A stretch of DNA of 10,649 nt from Baffinella frigidus (taxonomy: Eukaryota > Cryptophyceae > Cryptomonadales > Baffinellaceae), in the NCBI GenBank assembly GCA_026770585.1, contig MU646758.1:77104-87752 (forward strand), read 5' to 3'. The position numbers and the translations under genes were made by a program. The notes under the pieces were generated by a model. The model was not told the origin of the DNA, ran no database searches, and worked only from the letters and a program-made list of their open reading frames with translations. Of this stretch, positions 1 to 4,972 are shown piece by piece; within the stretch, counting starts at the first letter, position 1; the number at the start of each line of letters is the position of its first letter.

Positions 1-2
1 TC

Positions 3-84
3 CGCCTTCTCCACAAGCAATGCCGCCTCCCGTGCCTCCCCCCCCCCCTTCGCACGCAGCGCGTCGTCGAGGGCCACCTTCACC
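3..84 (-). pseudogene. coiled-coil coding fragment, VKVALDDALRAK type, copy 1
   Basis: Read on the minus strand, 84-49 encodes VKVALDDALRAK and 38-3 encodes EAREAALLVEKA. Both are Ala/Leu/charged stretches typical of an alpha-helical coiled coil. The two halves are separated by a run of ten Gs (minus strand), so they are in different frames as given; a one-base change in the homopolymer would join them. A second copy of the first half lies at 364-399. The segment could be one exon with a homopolymer error or slippage mutation, or a dead fragment. It runs off the left edge, so its 3' end is unknown. I do not recognise the protein. The coding interpretation rests on composition and on similarity to the other minus-strand fragments in the window. 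Confidence 0.4.
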
Positions 85-148
85 CGGGAACGTCATTCAA
101 TCAAATGAAAATGGGTCACAAAATTCACTACACAGAAGGCTCATACTA
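49..148. repeat. 100-bp direct duplication, copy 1 (partner 364-461)
   Basis: The block CGCAGCGCGTCGTC...CACCCGGGAACGTCATT...AATGAAAATGGG...CACTACACAGAAGGCTCATAC recurs at 364-461 in the same orientation with scattered substitutions. It joins a coding-like fragment to the start of a family A MITE-like sequence, so the two were duplicated together. Confidence 0.8.
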
Positions 149-245
149 GTCATATTAAAGGCTTATACTAGTAATGTTAAACGTTCATCCGGGGAAAGGT
201 ATTTTTCTTTCAGAATGTGCAACAAAAATTACCACACAATCGGAT
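105..245. mobile_element. degenerate family A MITE copy
   Basis: It contains the family hallmarks TTCACTACACA, two TACTAGTA-type centres (about 145-150 and 167-172), and the terminal block ATCCGGGGAAAGGTATTTTT at about 187-206 followed by a CACACAAT motif. The order looks rearranged compared with the intact copy at 5341-5480, so this is probably a broken or nested pair of copies. It is non-autonomous; no transposase is present. Confidence 0.55.
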
Positions 246-339
246 CCCCATGATTATTTCTCCCACAATCCGATTGTTTCCCCCACAATCGGATCCCCAT
301 AATGATTGTTTCCCCCACAATCGGATCCTCATAATTGTG
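231..339. repeat. tandem repeat, ~20-32 bp units (CCCACAATCGGATCC)
   Basis: Four imperfect units built around CCCACAATCGGATCCCCAT and GATTGTTTCC follow one another. The array begins at the end of the family A-like sequence (CACACAATCGG), suggesting it expanded from a MITE end. Confidence 0.75.
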
Positions 340-363
340 TTAATCCCGTGCCCCCCCCCGGCC

Positions 364-399
364 CTTGGCACGCAGCGCGTCGTCAGGGGCCACTTTCAC
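364..399 (-). pseudogene. coiled-coil coding fragment, VKVALDDALRAK type, copy 2
   Basis: The minus strand encodes VKVAPDDALRAK, the paralogue of 49-84. Of the codon differences, AAG/AAA and GCG/GCC are synonymous and CTC/CCT changes Leu to Pro, which would break the helix. A C9 homopolymer (351-359) lies just downstream in the minus-strand sense, as in copy 1. It is likely a decayed duplicate. Confidence 0.4.
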
Positions 400-461
400 C
401 CGGGAACGTCATTTAATGGAATGAAAATGGGCAACAAGATTTACCACACAGAAGGCTCATA
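364..461. repeat. 100-bp direct duplication, copy 2 (partner 49-148)
   Basis: See the partner at 49-148: the same order of coding-like fragment, CACCCGGGAACGTCATT, GAATGAAAATGGG and TACCACACAGAAGGCTC. The copy ends where a family C repeat begins at about 463. Confidence 0.8.
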
Positions 462-462
462 C

Positions 463-532
463 CACTCGAGAATGCTACAGGGGGCTATTTATATGTGGGG
501 TTGTAGATATTTGTACCAGGATAAGGTTTTCC
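463..532 (-). repeat. dispersed repeat family C, copy 1
   Basis: In reverse complement this reads CCTGGTACAAATATCTACAA, then CCCCACAT, AAATAG, and finally AGCATTCTCGAGTGG. The same order is found on the plus strand at 5006-5082, 5143-5207, 5312-5516 (interrupted) and 9360-9420. The family has no coding capacity that I can support. Confidence 0.8.
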
Positions 533-597
533 AACTTCGTGACTGGCCAATATATGGCTAGTAACGTGACCAATCAACGAAATTTACTACACAGATA

Positions 598-716
598 CCC
601 ACTTTTAAAAGCACGTTGGTTTTAAATAGGCCCCTCTAGCATTCTCGTGTGGTACTACTCGAGACTGGAAGAGGGAGTATTTTGAATGTGAGGTTGTTAA
701 ATTTAGTACCAGTCAC
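598..716. repeat. family C foldback (two diverged copies head to head)
   Basis: The plus-oriented right half (TTTAAATAGGCCCC, CTAGCATTCTCGTGTGG at about 619-651) is followed by a reversed copy (ACTCGAGACTGGAAGAGGG ... GTTGTTAAATTTAGTACCAG at about 657-716). The reversed copy is closest to 4973-5082: both carry AAGCCTGCCCGTGACTGGTAC and CTCTTCCAG. Confidence 0.6.
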
Positions 717-725
717 GGGCAGGCT

Positions 726-765
726 TGGTCACGACCCCGCTCAAATTCGAGCGGGGACGTGACCA
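726..765. repeat. 40-bp hairpin with TGGTCACG / CGTGACCA ends
   Basis: Near-perfect palindrome: TGGTCACG, one unpaired A, CCCCGCTC, AAAT loop region, GAGCGGGG, A, CGTGACCA. The terminal 8-9 bp are shared with hairpins at 3762-3804 and 4929-4972, whereas the inner stem is different. Confidence 0.85.
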
Positions 766-910
766 CACGCCCCTATTGTACGAAAATTACTACACCCCTT
801 TTTTTTCTCTTCACTTGAAAGGGACTTGTAAAGTTAAAACTTTTAAAATAGTCCCTCTTCCACTCTCTAGAGTGGCACTAGTAATATTAAAGCAATTGTG
901 CAGTGATTTT

Positions 911-1047
911 CATCCAGGGAAAGGTATTTTTCTTTCAGAATCTGCAACGAAAATTACTACACAATTGGTTCATACTAGTAATAGTAAAGCATTTGGGTAG
1001 TAATTTTTGTTACCAGATTCTGAAGGGAAAATAGCTTTCCCCGGATT
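911..1047. mobile_element. family A MITE, near-complete copy
   Basis: Long inverted repeat. The left arm reads ATCCAGGGAAAGGTATTTTT ... CAGAATCTGCAACGAAAAT ... TACTACACAATTGG. The right arm, reverse complemented, reads ATCCGGGGAAAGCTATTTTC ... CAGAATCTGGTAACAAAAAT ... TACTACCCAAATG. The centre is TACTAGTA. Total about 137 bp, close to the 140 bp of the intact copy at 5341-5480. There is no ORF inside and I see no target duplication, so it is non-autonomous and old. Confidence 0.85.
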
Positions 1048-1099
1048 AGTCCCTGTCAGCCGCAATCTCGCTCCTGAAGAAACGCTCAAGAACATTACT

Positions 1100-1206
1100 T
1101 TCCGGCAATGAAATTCACTACCCAACTGCTTTACTACTACTGGTATGAACCAAGTGTGTAGTGGTTGTCACTGCAGATTCTGAAAGAAAAACACCTTTCC
1201 CTGGAT
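1100..1206. mobile_element. family A MITE, reversed diverged copy
   Basis: It carries ATTCACTACCCAACTGC, a TACTACTACTGGTATG centre, GTGTGTAGTGGTTGTC, CTGCAGATTCTGAAAG and CCTTTCCCTGGAT. This is the reverse complement of the family A right-to-left order, with one terminal arm shortened. Confidence 0.7.
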
Positions 1207-1282
1207 ACACAATTGGATCTTACTAGTAATAGTAAAGCGTCTGTGTAGTAAATTTCGTTGCCAGCAAAGAAATATTTTTAGT
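1205..1282. mobile_element. family A MITE, partial copy abutting the previous one
   Basis: It starts at ACACAATTGG, with the TACTAGTAATAGTAAAGC centre and TGTGTAGTAAATTTCGTTG arm. The outer terminal repeat is missing on the left, where it joins directly to the previous copy at GGATACACAATTGG. This suggests nested insertion or recombination between copies. Confidence 0.65.
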
Positions 1283-1289
1283 CGTTAAC

Positions 1290-1343
1290 CTGCAGGCTCG
1301 CCTTGTCCGCCACAGCTGTCTTCTCGAGAAAGGCGCACACCCT
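1290..1343 (-). pseudogene. coiled-coil coding fragment, LEQAAAADK type, decayed copy
   Basis: The minus strand encodes RVCAFLEKTAVADKASLQ (18 codons). It aligns residue by residue to RVRAALEQAAAADKTSLQ at 1606-1553 and to part of the longer ORF at 2025-1831. Most differences from 1553-1606 change the amino acid, so this copy looks released from constraint. It lies inside the 180-bp duplication. Confidence 0.45.
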
Positions 1344-1430
1344 CTTTACTACACAAAGATCATCTTTACTACCACAAAGATCCTCTTGACTACACAAAGA
1401 TCTTCTTTACTACACAAAAGCCGGATCGCC
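1336..1430. repeat. 20-bp satellite (CTTTACTACACAAAGATC), copy 1
   Basis: Four tandem units: CTTTACTACACAAAGATCAT, a variant with an extra C, CTTGACTACACAAAGATC, and CTTTACTACACAAAAGCCGG. The core TTTACTACACAA is the inner arm of the family A MITE, which suggests the satellite arose from it. Repeated at 1605-1690. Confidence 0.9.
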
Positions 1431-1432
1431 CC

Positions 1433-1469
1433 CAAATTTACTACACAATTGGGCCTTACTAGTAACAGT
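1433..1469. mobile_element. family A MITE, truncated copy
   Basis: AAATTTACTACACAATTGGG followed by CCTTACTAGTAACAGT: one inner arm and the centre only. The same truncation is present at 1693-1735 because it sits within the segmental duplication. Confidence 0.65.
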
Positions 1470-1477
1470 TGCACGAG

Positions 1478-1547
1478 ACAAGAAGATGCCGAAAGGTCAC
1501 CTACCCAGAGTCGTATATCACCAAGTATACAACGTATACTAAGAAAA
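1478..1547 (+). pseudogene. coding fragment, TYPESYITKYTTYTK type, plus strand
   Basis: The plus strand encodes VTYPESYITKYTTYTKK. Related fragments are on the minus strand at 2016-1976 (TYPEAYITKYTTYTK) and 9325-9281 (TYPDSYITEYTTYT). This is the only one of the three on the plus strand, so it was inverted. It lies between the two copies of the 180-bp duplication. At DNA level all three share the near-palindrome GTATACAACGTATAC. The frame is open in all three, but the function is unknown. Confidence 0.4.
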
Positions 1548-1552
1548 TAGAC

Positions 1553-1606
1553 CTGCAGGCTCGTCTTGTCCGCCGCGGCTGCCTGCTCGAGGGCGGCTCG
1601 CACCCT
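1553..1606 (-). pseudogene. coiled-coil coding fragment, LEQAAAADK type, better conserved copy
   Basis: The minus strand encodes RVRAALEQAAAADKTSLQ. Compared with the same segment of the ORF at 2025-1831, GCG/GCT and CTG/CTC are synonymous while GCC/GTC and AGC/AAC change the residue. The helix-forming composition and conserved spacing support a coiled-coil origin. It is followed by satellite DNA on its 5' side, so no complete gene is here. Confidence 0.5.
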
Positions 1607-1690
1607 CTTTACTACACAAAGATCATCTTTACTACCACAAAGATCCTCTTGACTACACAAAGATCCTCTTTACTTCACAAAAGCCGGTGC
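1605..1690. repeat. 20-bp satellite (CTTTACTACACAAAGATC), copy 2
   Basis: Same four-unit array as 1336-1430, duplicated with its surroundings; the last unit reads CTTTACTTCACAAAAGCCGG. Confidence 0.9.
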
Positions 1691-1735
1691 GCCCCCAAAT
1701 TTACTACACAATTGGGTCTTACTAGTAATAGTAAA

Positions 1736-1822
1736 TAGACCTGCAGGCTCCTTCTACACGAATGCTTTAATATTACTAGTAAAACTCATTGTGTGAAATA
1801 AATTTCATTGTCAGAAAGTTTA
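1736..1822. mobile_element. family A MITE, partial copy
   Basis: CTACACGAATGCTTTAATAT, TACTAGTAAAACTC, and TGTGTGAAATAAATTTCATTG resemble the inner arms and centre of family A; the AATGCTTTAATATTACTA stretch is nearest to the intact copy at 5341-5480. Confidence 0.6.
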
Positions 1823-1830
1823 ATCAGAAA

Positions 1831-2025
1831 TTAATACCGTCCCATGAGATTAACCTGGAGGTTCGTCTTGTCAGCCGCGGCTGCCTGCTCGAGGACGGCT
1901 CGCACCCTCTCCCGCTCCGCTTCAGACTTCTGCGCGACCTCCCGCGCCTGCCAGAGAGATAGTGAATTCATCTTCGTATACGTTGTATACTTGGTGATGT
2001 ACGCCTCTGGGTAGGTCCCTCGAGA
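1831..2025 (-). CDS. coiled-coil protein fragment or exon (64 codons, open)
   Basis: This open frame runs between stop codons on the minus strand (stop TAA at 1833-1831, upstream in-frame TAA at 2028-2026). It begins SRGTYPEAYITKYTTYTK, continues MNSLSLWQAREVAQKSEAER, and then has RVRAVLEQAAAADKTNLQ. The second half is a strong heptad-like, Glu/Arg/Ala-rich coiled coil. CTCTCTGGCAG before GCGCGGGAG resembles a splice acceptor, and the same TGGCAG-then-coding junction recurs at 7602-7614 and 8020-8030. The start codon is therefore doubtful: the only Met is internal. Pieces of this frame are repeated at 1290-1343, 1478-1547, 1553-1606 and 9281-9325. I do not recognise a family; long coiled coils are poorly identifiable by eye. 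Confidence 0.5.
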   Translation of the reverse strand, partial: SRGTYPEAYITKYTTYTKMNSLSLWQAREVAQKSEAERERVRAVLEQAAAADKTNLQVNLMGRY

Positions 2026-2207
2026 TTATTGGGCCTTTCAAGGGCCTCAGGCGCACTGATGACGGACGTGACCCAGAATCCTGCAGAAGGCGAGCAAGTG
2101 CTGACGGCCGTTGAGTTTGTACCAGGAAGTCGGGACGTGACCGAACACGCTTGAATATCTGCGCTAATTTGTCCTCTTCAGCGGTAATTTACTACACAGG
2201 TGGCGGG

Positions 2208-2577
2208 GGACCAAGCCCCCCGCAGGGGCCGCCGGAGGCTGACCGCGATTCGGGTCGCGCAGCAAGCCCCCCGCAGGGGCCGCCGGAGGCTGGTTAGGTC
2301 CCCCTCCGATGTGAATTCGTTTCACACATCGGAGAGGGACCTGACGCCCGGGAAGCCCCCCGCAGGGGTCGACCGGGATTCGGGTCGTGCTTGATTAGCG
2401 CAGCAAGCCCCCCGCAGGGGCCGCCGGAGGCTTGTTAGGACCCCCCTCCGATGTGAATTCGTTTCACGCATCGGGGAGGGTCCAGACGCCCGGGAAGCTC
2501 CCGCAGGGGTCGACCGGGATTCGGGTCGCGCAGCAAGCCCCCCGCAGGGGCCGCCGGAGGCTTGTTAGGTCCTCCTC
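2208..2577. repeat. GC-rich tandem array with internal hairpins
   Basis: Two full units of about 135-140 bp and two partial ones share AAGCCCCCCGCAGGGGCCGC, GGTCGACCGGGATTCGGGTC and a central hairpin. The hairpins are at 2296-2342 and 2438-2483: stems such as GGTCCCCCTCCGATG pair with CATCGGAGAGGGACC around an AATTCGTTT-containing loop. Second-unit substitutions (GGACCC with GGGTCC) are compensatory, so the fold may be maintained. No convincing gene lies in this stretch; overlapping open frames follow from its base composition. Confidence 0.85.
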
Positions 2578-2653
2578 CAGTGGCTTGCCTCGCCTTGAAA
2601 GGCCCTTACGACGGCGTGCCTCCACTTTATCTTGTCTCTCGGGTGACGTCCCC

Positions 2654-2707
2654 ATTGCCAAACAACCAGGCTGGCGCGTCGTCAGCGCCAGCTGGTTGTT
2701 TGGCAAT
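2654..2707. repeat. 54-bp hairpin (ATTGCCAAACAACCA arms)
   Basis: ATTGCCAAACAACCAG and CTGGTTGTTTGGCAAT pair perfectly, with an inner GCTGGCGC/AGCGCCAGC stem around CGTCGT. One arm (TTATTGCCAAACAACCAGCG) recurs, inverted, at about 9656-9675 next to the second copy of the repeat that follows here at 2762. Confidence 0.85.
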
Positions 2708-2761
2708 AAATTACAAATCTCTCTTAGGGAGTCCCACGCCAGAGTGCAGGAGGGAGTTACT

Positions 2762-2870
2762 ACCAGCGTCAGCGCCGCACATGCCTTCCGCGTTGTGCTA
2801 CACACTGTACCCCGTGTCGGCCGCTCGTACGAGCTTTTTTCGGATGGATTCTATCTCCATCTCCTACCCC
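2762..2870. repeat. 107-bp dispersed repeat D, copy 1 (partner 9669-9776)
   Basis: CAGCGCCGCACATGCCTT, GTGCTACACACTGTACCCCG, TGTCGGCCGCTC, ACGAGCTTTTT and GGATTC-ATCTCC are shared in order with 9669-9776. Contains the minus-strand fragment at 2798-2863. Confidence 0.85.
2798..2863 (-). pseudogene. coiled-coil coding fragment, EIESIRKKLVRAADTG type, copy 1
   Basis: The minus strand encodes EMEIESIRKKLVRAADTGYS V and then TAG. The partner at 9770-9705 encodes EEEIESSRKKLVRAADTGYS M and then TAG. Between them ATA/ATC, CGA/CGG, GTA/GTG and CGA/AGA are synonymous, which favours this strand and frame over the plus-strand alternative. GGGGTACAGT near the end could be a splice donor, so the shared TAG may be intronic. 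The function is unknown. Confidence 0.45.
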
Positions 2871-2874
2871 GGGC

Positions 2875-3036
2875 CTGCCACGCGACGATGACCTGCGTGA
2901 TCAAATCCACTGCGTCTTTCTATTATTTCTGCACTACTCCTAAAAGTATTTTAGTTCGGAATCCACAAAGGTGACAGGTTTATGGGCGAGTTGACTTTGA
3001 AAACAGGATAATTTGATATACACAGGCCACCGTCGC
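2875..3036. repeat. diverged single arm of the large foldback element
   Basis: It matches the right arm of 5703-6114: CCACGCGACGATG-CCTG, GTCTTTCTATTATT-CTGCA, CGGAATCC, TTGTGGGCG-like GTTTATGGGCG, GAGTTGACTTTGAAAACAG, and ACACAGGCCACCGTCGCGTG. A complementary CACGCGACGATG / CACCGTCGCGTG pair at its two ends makes it a small inverted repeat itself. Confidence 0.7.
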
Positions 3037-3090
3037 GTGGGTCTCATTGGGGGAGAGAGGTTTGTTCACGGATGCCGCGCCTGGAGCAGA

Positions 3091-3236
3091 TTCATCTCGA
3101 AAGATAACTGAACCAGTTCCCTAATTAGAGTTTTCATTTAATTAGGAGGCCTAATTGAATCTACTATAACCCAATTAATTTCTCCTATCCAACCTCCTAT
3201 TGAAAAGGAACTGATTCAGTTATCTTCGGAGATGAA
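3091..3236. mobile_element. MITE-like element with 30-bp terminal inverted repeats
   Basis: The left end TTCATCTCGAAAGATAACTG... (3091-3120) matches the reverse complement of the right end (3207-3236) at 28 of 30 positions. The interior is AT-rich, with CTAATTAG and AATTAGGAGGCCTAATT palindromes and no ORF. Total 146 bp. No clear target duplication. It is unrelated in sequence to the other MITEs here. Confidence 0.8.
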
Positions 3237-3499
3237 AATGCGGCGCCCTGTTGGGAGAGGGGGTCAGATGCCATCGGTGAGCCCAAATAAACTGAGATAG
3301 TGCCAGTCACCGCTCGGTGGGCTACGAGGGTTTCGGTGACCCTCGATTCCGGGGTGATACGTGACCAATTTGCATTAGAAAAATCCTGAAGTTAATTGCC
3401 TTCACGTAGATTGACTTTTGATGAAAGGTTCGTAGTCCACCGTGTGGATGAACTGATGTTCCCGGATTTATTTACCTTCTTCGGCGGCGTCGAGGTGTG
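3237..3499. other. stretch without recognised gene or repeat array
   Basis: I find no convincing gene here. ACCGCTCGGTGGGCTACGAG followed by GGTTTCGG (about 3309-3336) is a diverged inverted copy of 4752-4787, and GATACGTGACCAA (3356-3368) is a half of the GGTCACG hairpin family. Confidence 0.5.
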
Positions 3500-3536
3500 T
3501 CCCCTCTCCCTACCGCCGTCTCTCCCTCTCTCCTCG

Positions 3537-3567
<31 letters not shown>

Positions 3568-3650
3568 CCTCTCTCTCCGCGCGCTCTCTCTCTCTCTCCC
3601 CGCGCTCTCTCTCTCTCTCTCCTCTCCTATCCCGCTGATCTATCTCTCTC
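3500..3650. repeat. CT microsatellite tract
   Basis: Imperfect (CT)n with CCCTCTCT and CGCGCTCTCT interruptions. On the minus strand this is a GA tract like those at 8560, 9806 and 10567. Confidence 0.95.
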
Positions 3651-3761
3651 CCTGGGGAGCACTACCGTCTTTGGAACTGCTTGAAAGTGCTCTTCGCGCG
3701 GCTGTGTCCAGGCCACCAGAGCACCCTTTCTAAATGTCGACTGTAGGCGTTTCGTATGGAG

Positions 3762-3804
3762 TTGGTCACGTGGCTACACGGAAAGCGTGCAGTCACGTGA
3801 CCAA
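3762..3804. repeat. 43-bp hairpin with TTGGTCACG / CGTGACCAA ends
   Basis: TTGGTCACGTGGCTACACG (3762-3780) and CGTGCAGTCACGTGACCAA (3786-3804) pair at 17 of 19 positions around GAAAG. The ends match hairpins at 726-765 and 4929-4972. Confidence 0.85.
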
Positions 3805-3886
3805 ACACATGAAAATTACTACACAATGATCACTTGTAAAGGTCTCTGGGTTTCAAAAAGGGTGTGTGATCCGCCTCGTGTGGCCC

Positions 3887-3931
3887 GGTCATTTACTTTC
3901 TTCGAGGCTCTTCGCGCGGTTGTTTTCGGCT
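3887..3931 (-). pseudogene. possible coding fragment, ENNRAKSLEE
   Basis: The minus strand encodes GAENNRAKSLEESK followed by TGA. It resembles AENSHAKK at 4228-4251, and a similar HSRAKST peptide is readable near 3685-3705. AAGAAAGTAAAT here, GAAGGTGAAT at 4220-4230 and GAAGGTAAAT near 3470-3480 are alike and could all be exon ends with GTRAAT donors. Evidence is weak because the match is short. Confidence 0.25.
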
Positions 3932-3972
3932 CCAAAGTTGACGAATTTGTACCGCAAAGCAACAACGTCAAC

Positions 3973-4047
3973 TTAAGAGAAGTCGGTCAAACCAGTGACA
4001 TATACGTTCTTCACAGCGGCTTCGAGGTGCTTGAGGGCCGCGAGCCA
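3973..4047 (-). pseudogene. coiled-coil coding fragment, WLAALKHLEAAVKN
   Basis: The minus strand encodes WLAALKHLEAAVKNVYVTGL and ends TDFS and TAA. The first half is amphipathic, with Leu/Ala at heptad positions. Its 5' edge (ACTGGCTCGCG on the minus strand) joins the TATATTGACC satellite. The same junction, TATACTGGCTC(G/A)CG, occurs at 6796, 6819, 7003, 7205, 7225, 7395 and 7415. At 7003-7022 the copy extends to ACGACCCTCAAG, close to this fragment. It is likely a decayed piece carried with the satellite. Confidence 0.4.
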
Positions 4048-4216
4048 GTATATTGACCATATACCGAGTACATTGACCAAACATCGAGTATATTGACCAT
4101 ATATCGAGTATATTGACCATACATCGAGTATATTGACCATACATCGAGTATATTGACCATATGTTGACAATAATTGACCATATATTGACCCCTTTTGACC
4201 ATATATTGACTTTGTT
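4048..4216. repeat. 20-bp satellite (CGAGTATATTGACCATACAT)
   Basis: About six exact-period 20-bp units run from 4048 to 4160, then the period shortens to 13-19 bp around ATATTGACC until 4210. The reverse complement (ATGTATGGTCAATATACTCG) is the core of the array at 6739-7400 and of single copies at 7968-7990. Confidence 0.95.
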
Positions 4217-4227
4217 TTTGAATTCAC

Positions 4228-4296
4228 CTTCTTCGCGTGGCTGTTTTCCGCGAGGGCCGCGTTCTTGTCCGTCGTCAGGCGCGCCAGCGTGCTGGT
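4228..4296 (-). CDS. coiled-coil exon or fragment, TSTLARLTTDKNAAL type, long copy
   Basis: The minus strand encodes TSTLARLTTDKNAAL and then AENSHAKK (23 codons). It is flanked on the 5' side by a C-rich tract ending in AAACCAG, and on the 3' side by GTGAATTC, so it looks like a 60-70 bp exon with an AAG/GTGAAT donor. The paralogues at 4563-4613 and 4830-4880 share the first 15 codons. Against 4563-4613 there are five codon differences, all synonymous (CTG/CTT, GCG/GCA, CTG/TTG, ACG/ACA, GCC/GCT), strong evidence that this frame has been under selection. It is probably an exon of a coiled-coil protein; the family is not identified. Confidence 0.6.
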
Positions 4297-4388
4297 TTGG
4301 GGGTTGAGGATTTAGGGGTTTAGCGCATTTCACTGCCAGGCGGGAGTTTTTGTTTGAGTCAACTCATCTGCGAATGTGTAGTAAAGAA

Positions 4389-4405
4389 GTACACGTAACG
4401 TGTAC
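4389..4405. repeat. short palindrome GTACACGTAACGTGTAC
   Basis: A 17-bp near-perfect palindrome next to a lone TGTGTAGTAAAG motif (4376-4387). A function cannot be inferred. Confidence 0.5.
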
Positions 4406-4524
4406 CTCGTTTCTAAGTTGACAGATTTTGGGGGTGAATTGACCTTGACAAAATATCCGGCCTGGCAGTGCATTTGCGATAACTGTTGTCTGTTTTTGAG
4501 TTCGAATTTTTAAGTTTTCGAAAA

Positions 4525-4625
4525 AACAAGGTTTTCAGGGTTTAGGGTTTAGGGCTCAGTTGGGGCTCGAGAGCCGCGTTCTTGTCCGTTGTCAAGCGTG
4601 CAAGCGTGCTGGTTTGGGGTTTGAG
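4525..4625. repeat. 100-bp duplication with telomere-like stub, copy 1 (partner 4800-4890)
   Basis: TTTTCAGGGTTTAGGGTTTA, GGGCTCAGTTGGGGCTCGAG, and the exon-like fragment follow one another. The same order at 4800-4890 shows the telomere stub and the coding fragment were duplicated as one block. The third coding copy at 4228-4296 diverges from both exactly at the CTCGAG/CTCGCG position. Confidence 0.85.
4563..4613 (-). pseudogene. coiled-coil coding fragment, TSTLARLTTDKNAAL type, copy 2
   Basis: The minus strand encodes TSTLARLTTDKNAALEP. It is identical in protein to 4228-4296 over 15 codons despite five nucleotide changes. After Leu15 it leaves the paralogue and runs into CAACTGAGCCCTAAACCC, so the 3' part of the exon has been replaced by telomere-like sequence. 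It is probably a truncated copy. Confidence 0.5.
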
Positions 4626-4799
4626 AATCCACACGGTGTACTACAGACCTTTCAACAGAAGTCAACTTGCCCAGAAATAATTAAATTGAAGGATTTTGTG
4701 GTGTAAATTTGGTCACGTTACACCCCATAACCCGGCCCAAAATTCAAATCCGAAACCCTCGAAGCCCACCGAGTGGTGAGGGTTTTACGGTTGAGTGTT

Positions 4800-4890
4800 T
4801 TTCAGGGTTTAGGGTTCAGGGCACAGTTGGGGCTCGAGAGCCGAGTTCTCGTCTGTTGTCAAGCGTGCGAGCGTGCTGGTGGGGTTCGAG
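4800..4890. repeat. 100-bp duplication with telomere-like stub, copy 2
   Basis: Partner of 4525-4625: TTTCAGGGTTTAGGGTTCAG, GGCACAGTTGGGGCTCGAG, then the coding fragment 4830-4880. Only two telomere-like units remain. Confidence 0.85.
4830..4880 (-). pseudogene. coiled-coil coding fragment, TSTLARLTTDENSAL type, copy 3
   Basis: The minus strand encodes TSTLARLTTDENSALEP. Compared with 4563-4613 there are two synonymous (CTT/CTC, ACG/ACA) and two non-synonymous (AAG/GAG, GCG/TCG) changes. It shares that copy's truncation. It has a similar C-rich tract ending in CCACCAG on its 5' side. Confidence 0.45.
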
Positions 4891-4928
4891 GAATTAGGGT
4901 TTTACATTTTAGTTTTTCACCGCACGCA

Positions 4929-4972
4929 TTTGGTCACGTTACTGTGGGATATCCCGCAATAACGTGACCAAA
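4929..4972. repeat. 44-bp hairpin with TTTGGTCACGTTA ends
   Basis: TTTGGTCACGTTA and TAACGTGACCAAA are perfect complements enclosing a GGGATATCCC palindrome. A half copy, TTTGGTCACGTTACTGCGGG, follows at 4988-5007. The next bases (CAAGCCTGCCCGTGACTGGTAC) are also found beside the hairpin at 726-765 in reverse, so hairpin and family C have been copied together. Confidence 0.9.

Larger units (their letters stand above)
1288..1469. repeat. 180-bp segmental duplication, copy 1
   Basis: This block runs from CCTGCAGGCTCG through a coding-like fragment, a 20-bp satellite and GCCCCCAAATTTACTACAC to TACTAGTAACAGT. It is repeated in the same order at 1551-1733. The sequence AAATAGACCTGCAGGCTC flanks both ends of the second copy (1545 and 1733), giving a repeat period of about 188 bp. 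Confidence 0.85.
1551..1733. repeat. 180-bp segmental duplication, copy 2
   Basis: Partner of 1288-1469 with the same internal order: coding fragment at 1553-1606, satellite at 1605-1690, truncated family A at 1693-1733. The intervening 80 bases carry the inverted TYPESYITK fragment. Confidence 0.85.

Noticed and set aside
1336-1690. CRISPR-like array of TTTACTACACAAAGATC repeats
   Set aside because: Units are contiguous with no unique spacers, and no cas genes or prokaryotic features exist; it is a satellite.
2798-2863. Plus-strand reading of repeat D (CYTLYPVSAARTSFFR)
   Set aside because: It is open in both copies, but the minus-strand frame has more synonymous differences and a composition like the other fragments; the plus reading is not excluded.
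2200-2974. Several overlapping ORFs of 64-180 codons over the GC-rich array
   Set aside because: They are open on both strands at once because of GC-rich repeats and show no protein-like composition or constraint.
4048-4216. Iteron-like origin of replication from the 20-bp TATTGACC repeats
   Set aside because: No replication gene, and the same satellite recurs in other parts of the window in both orientations.
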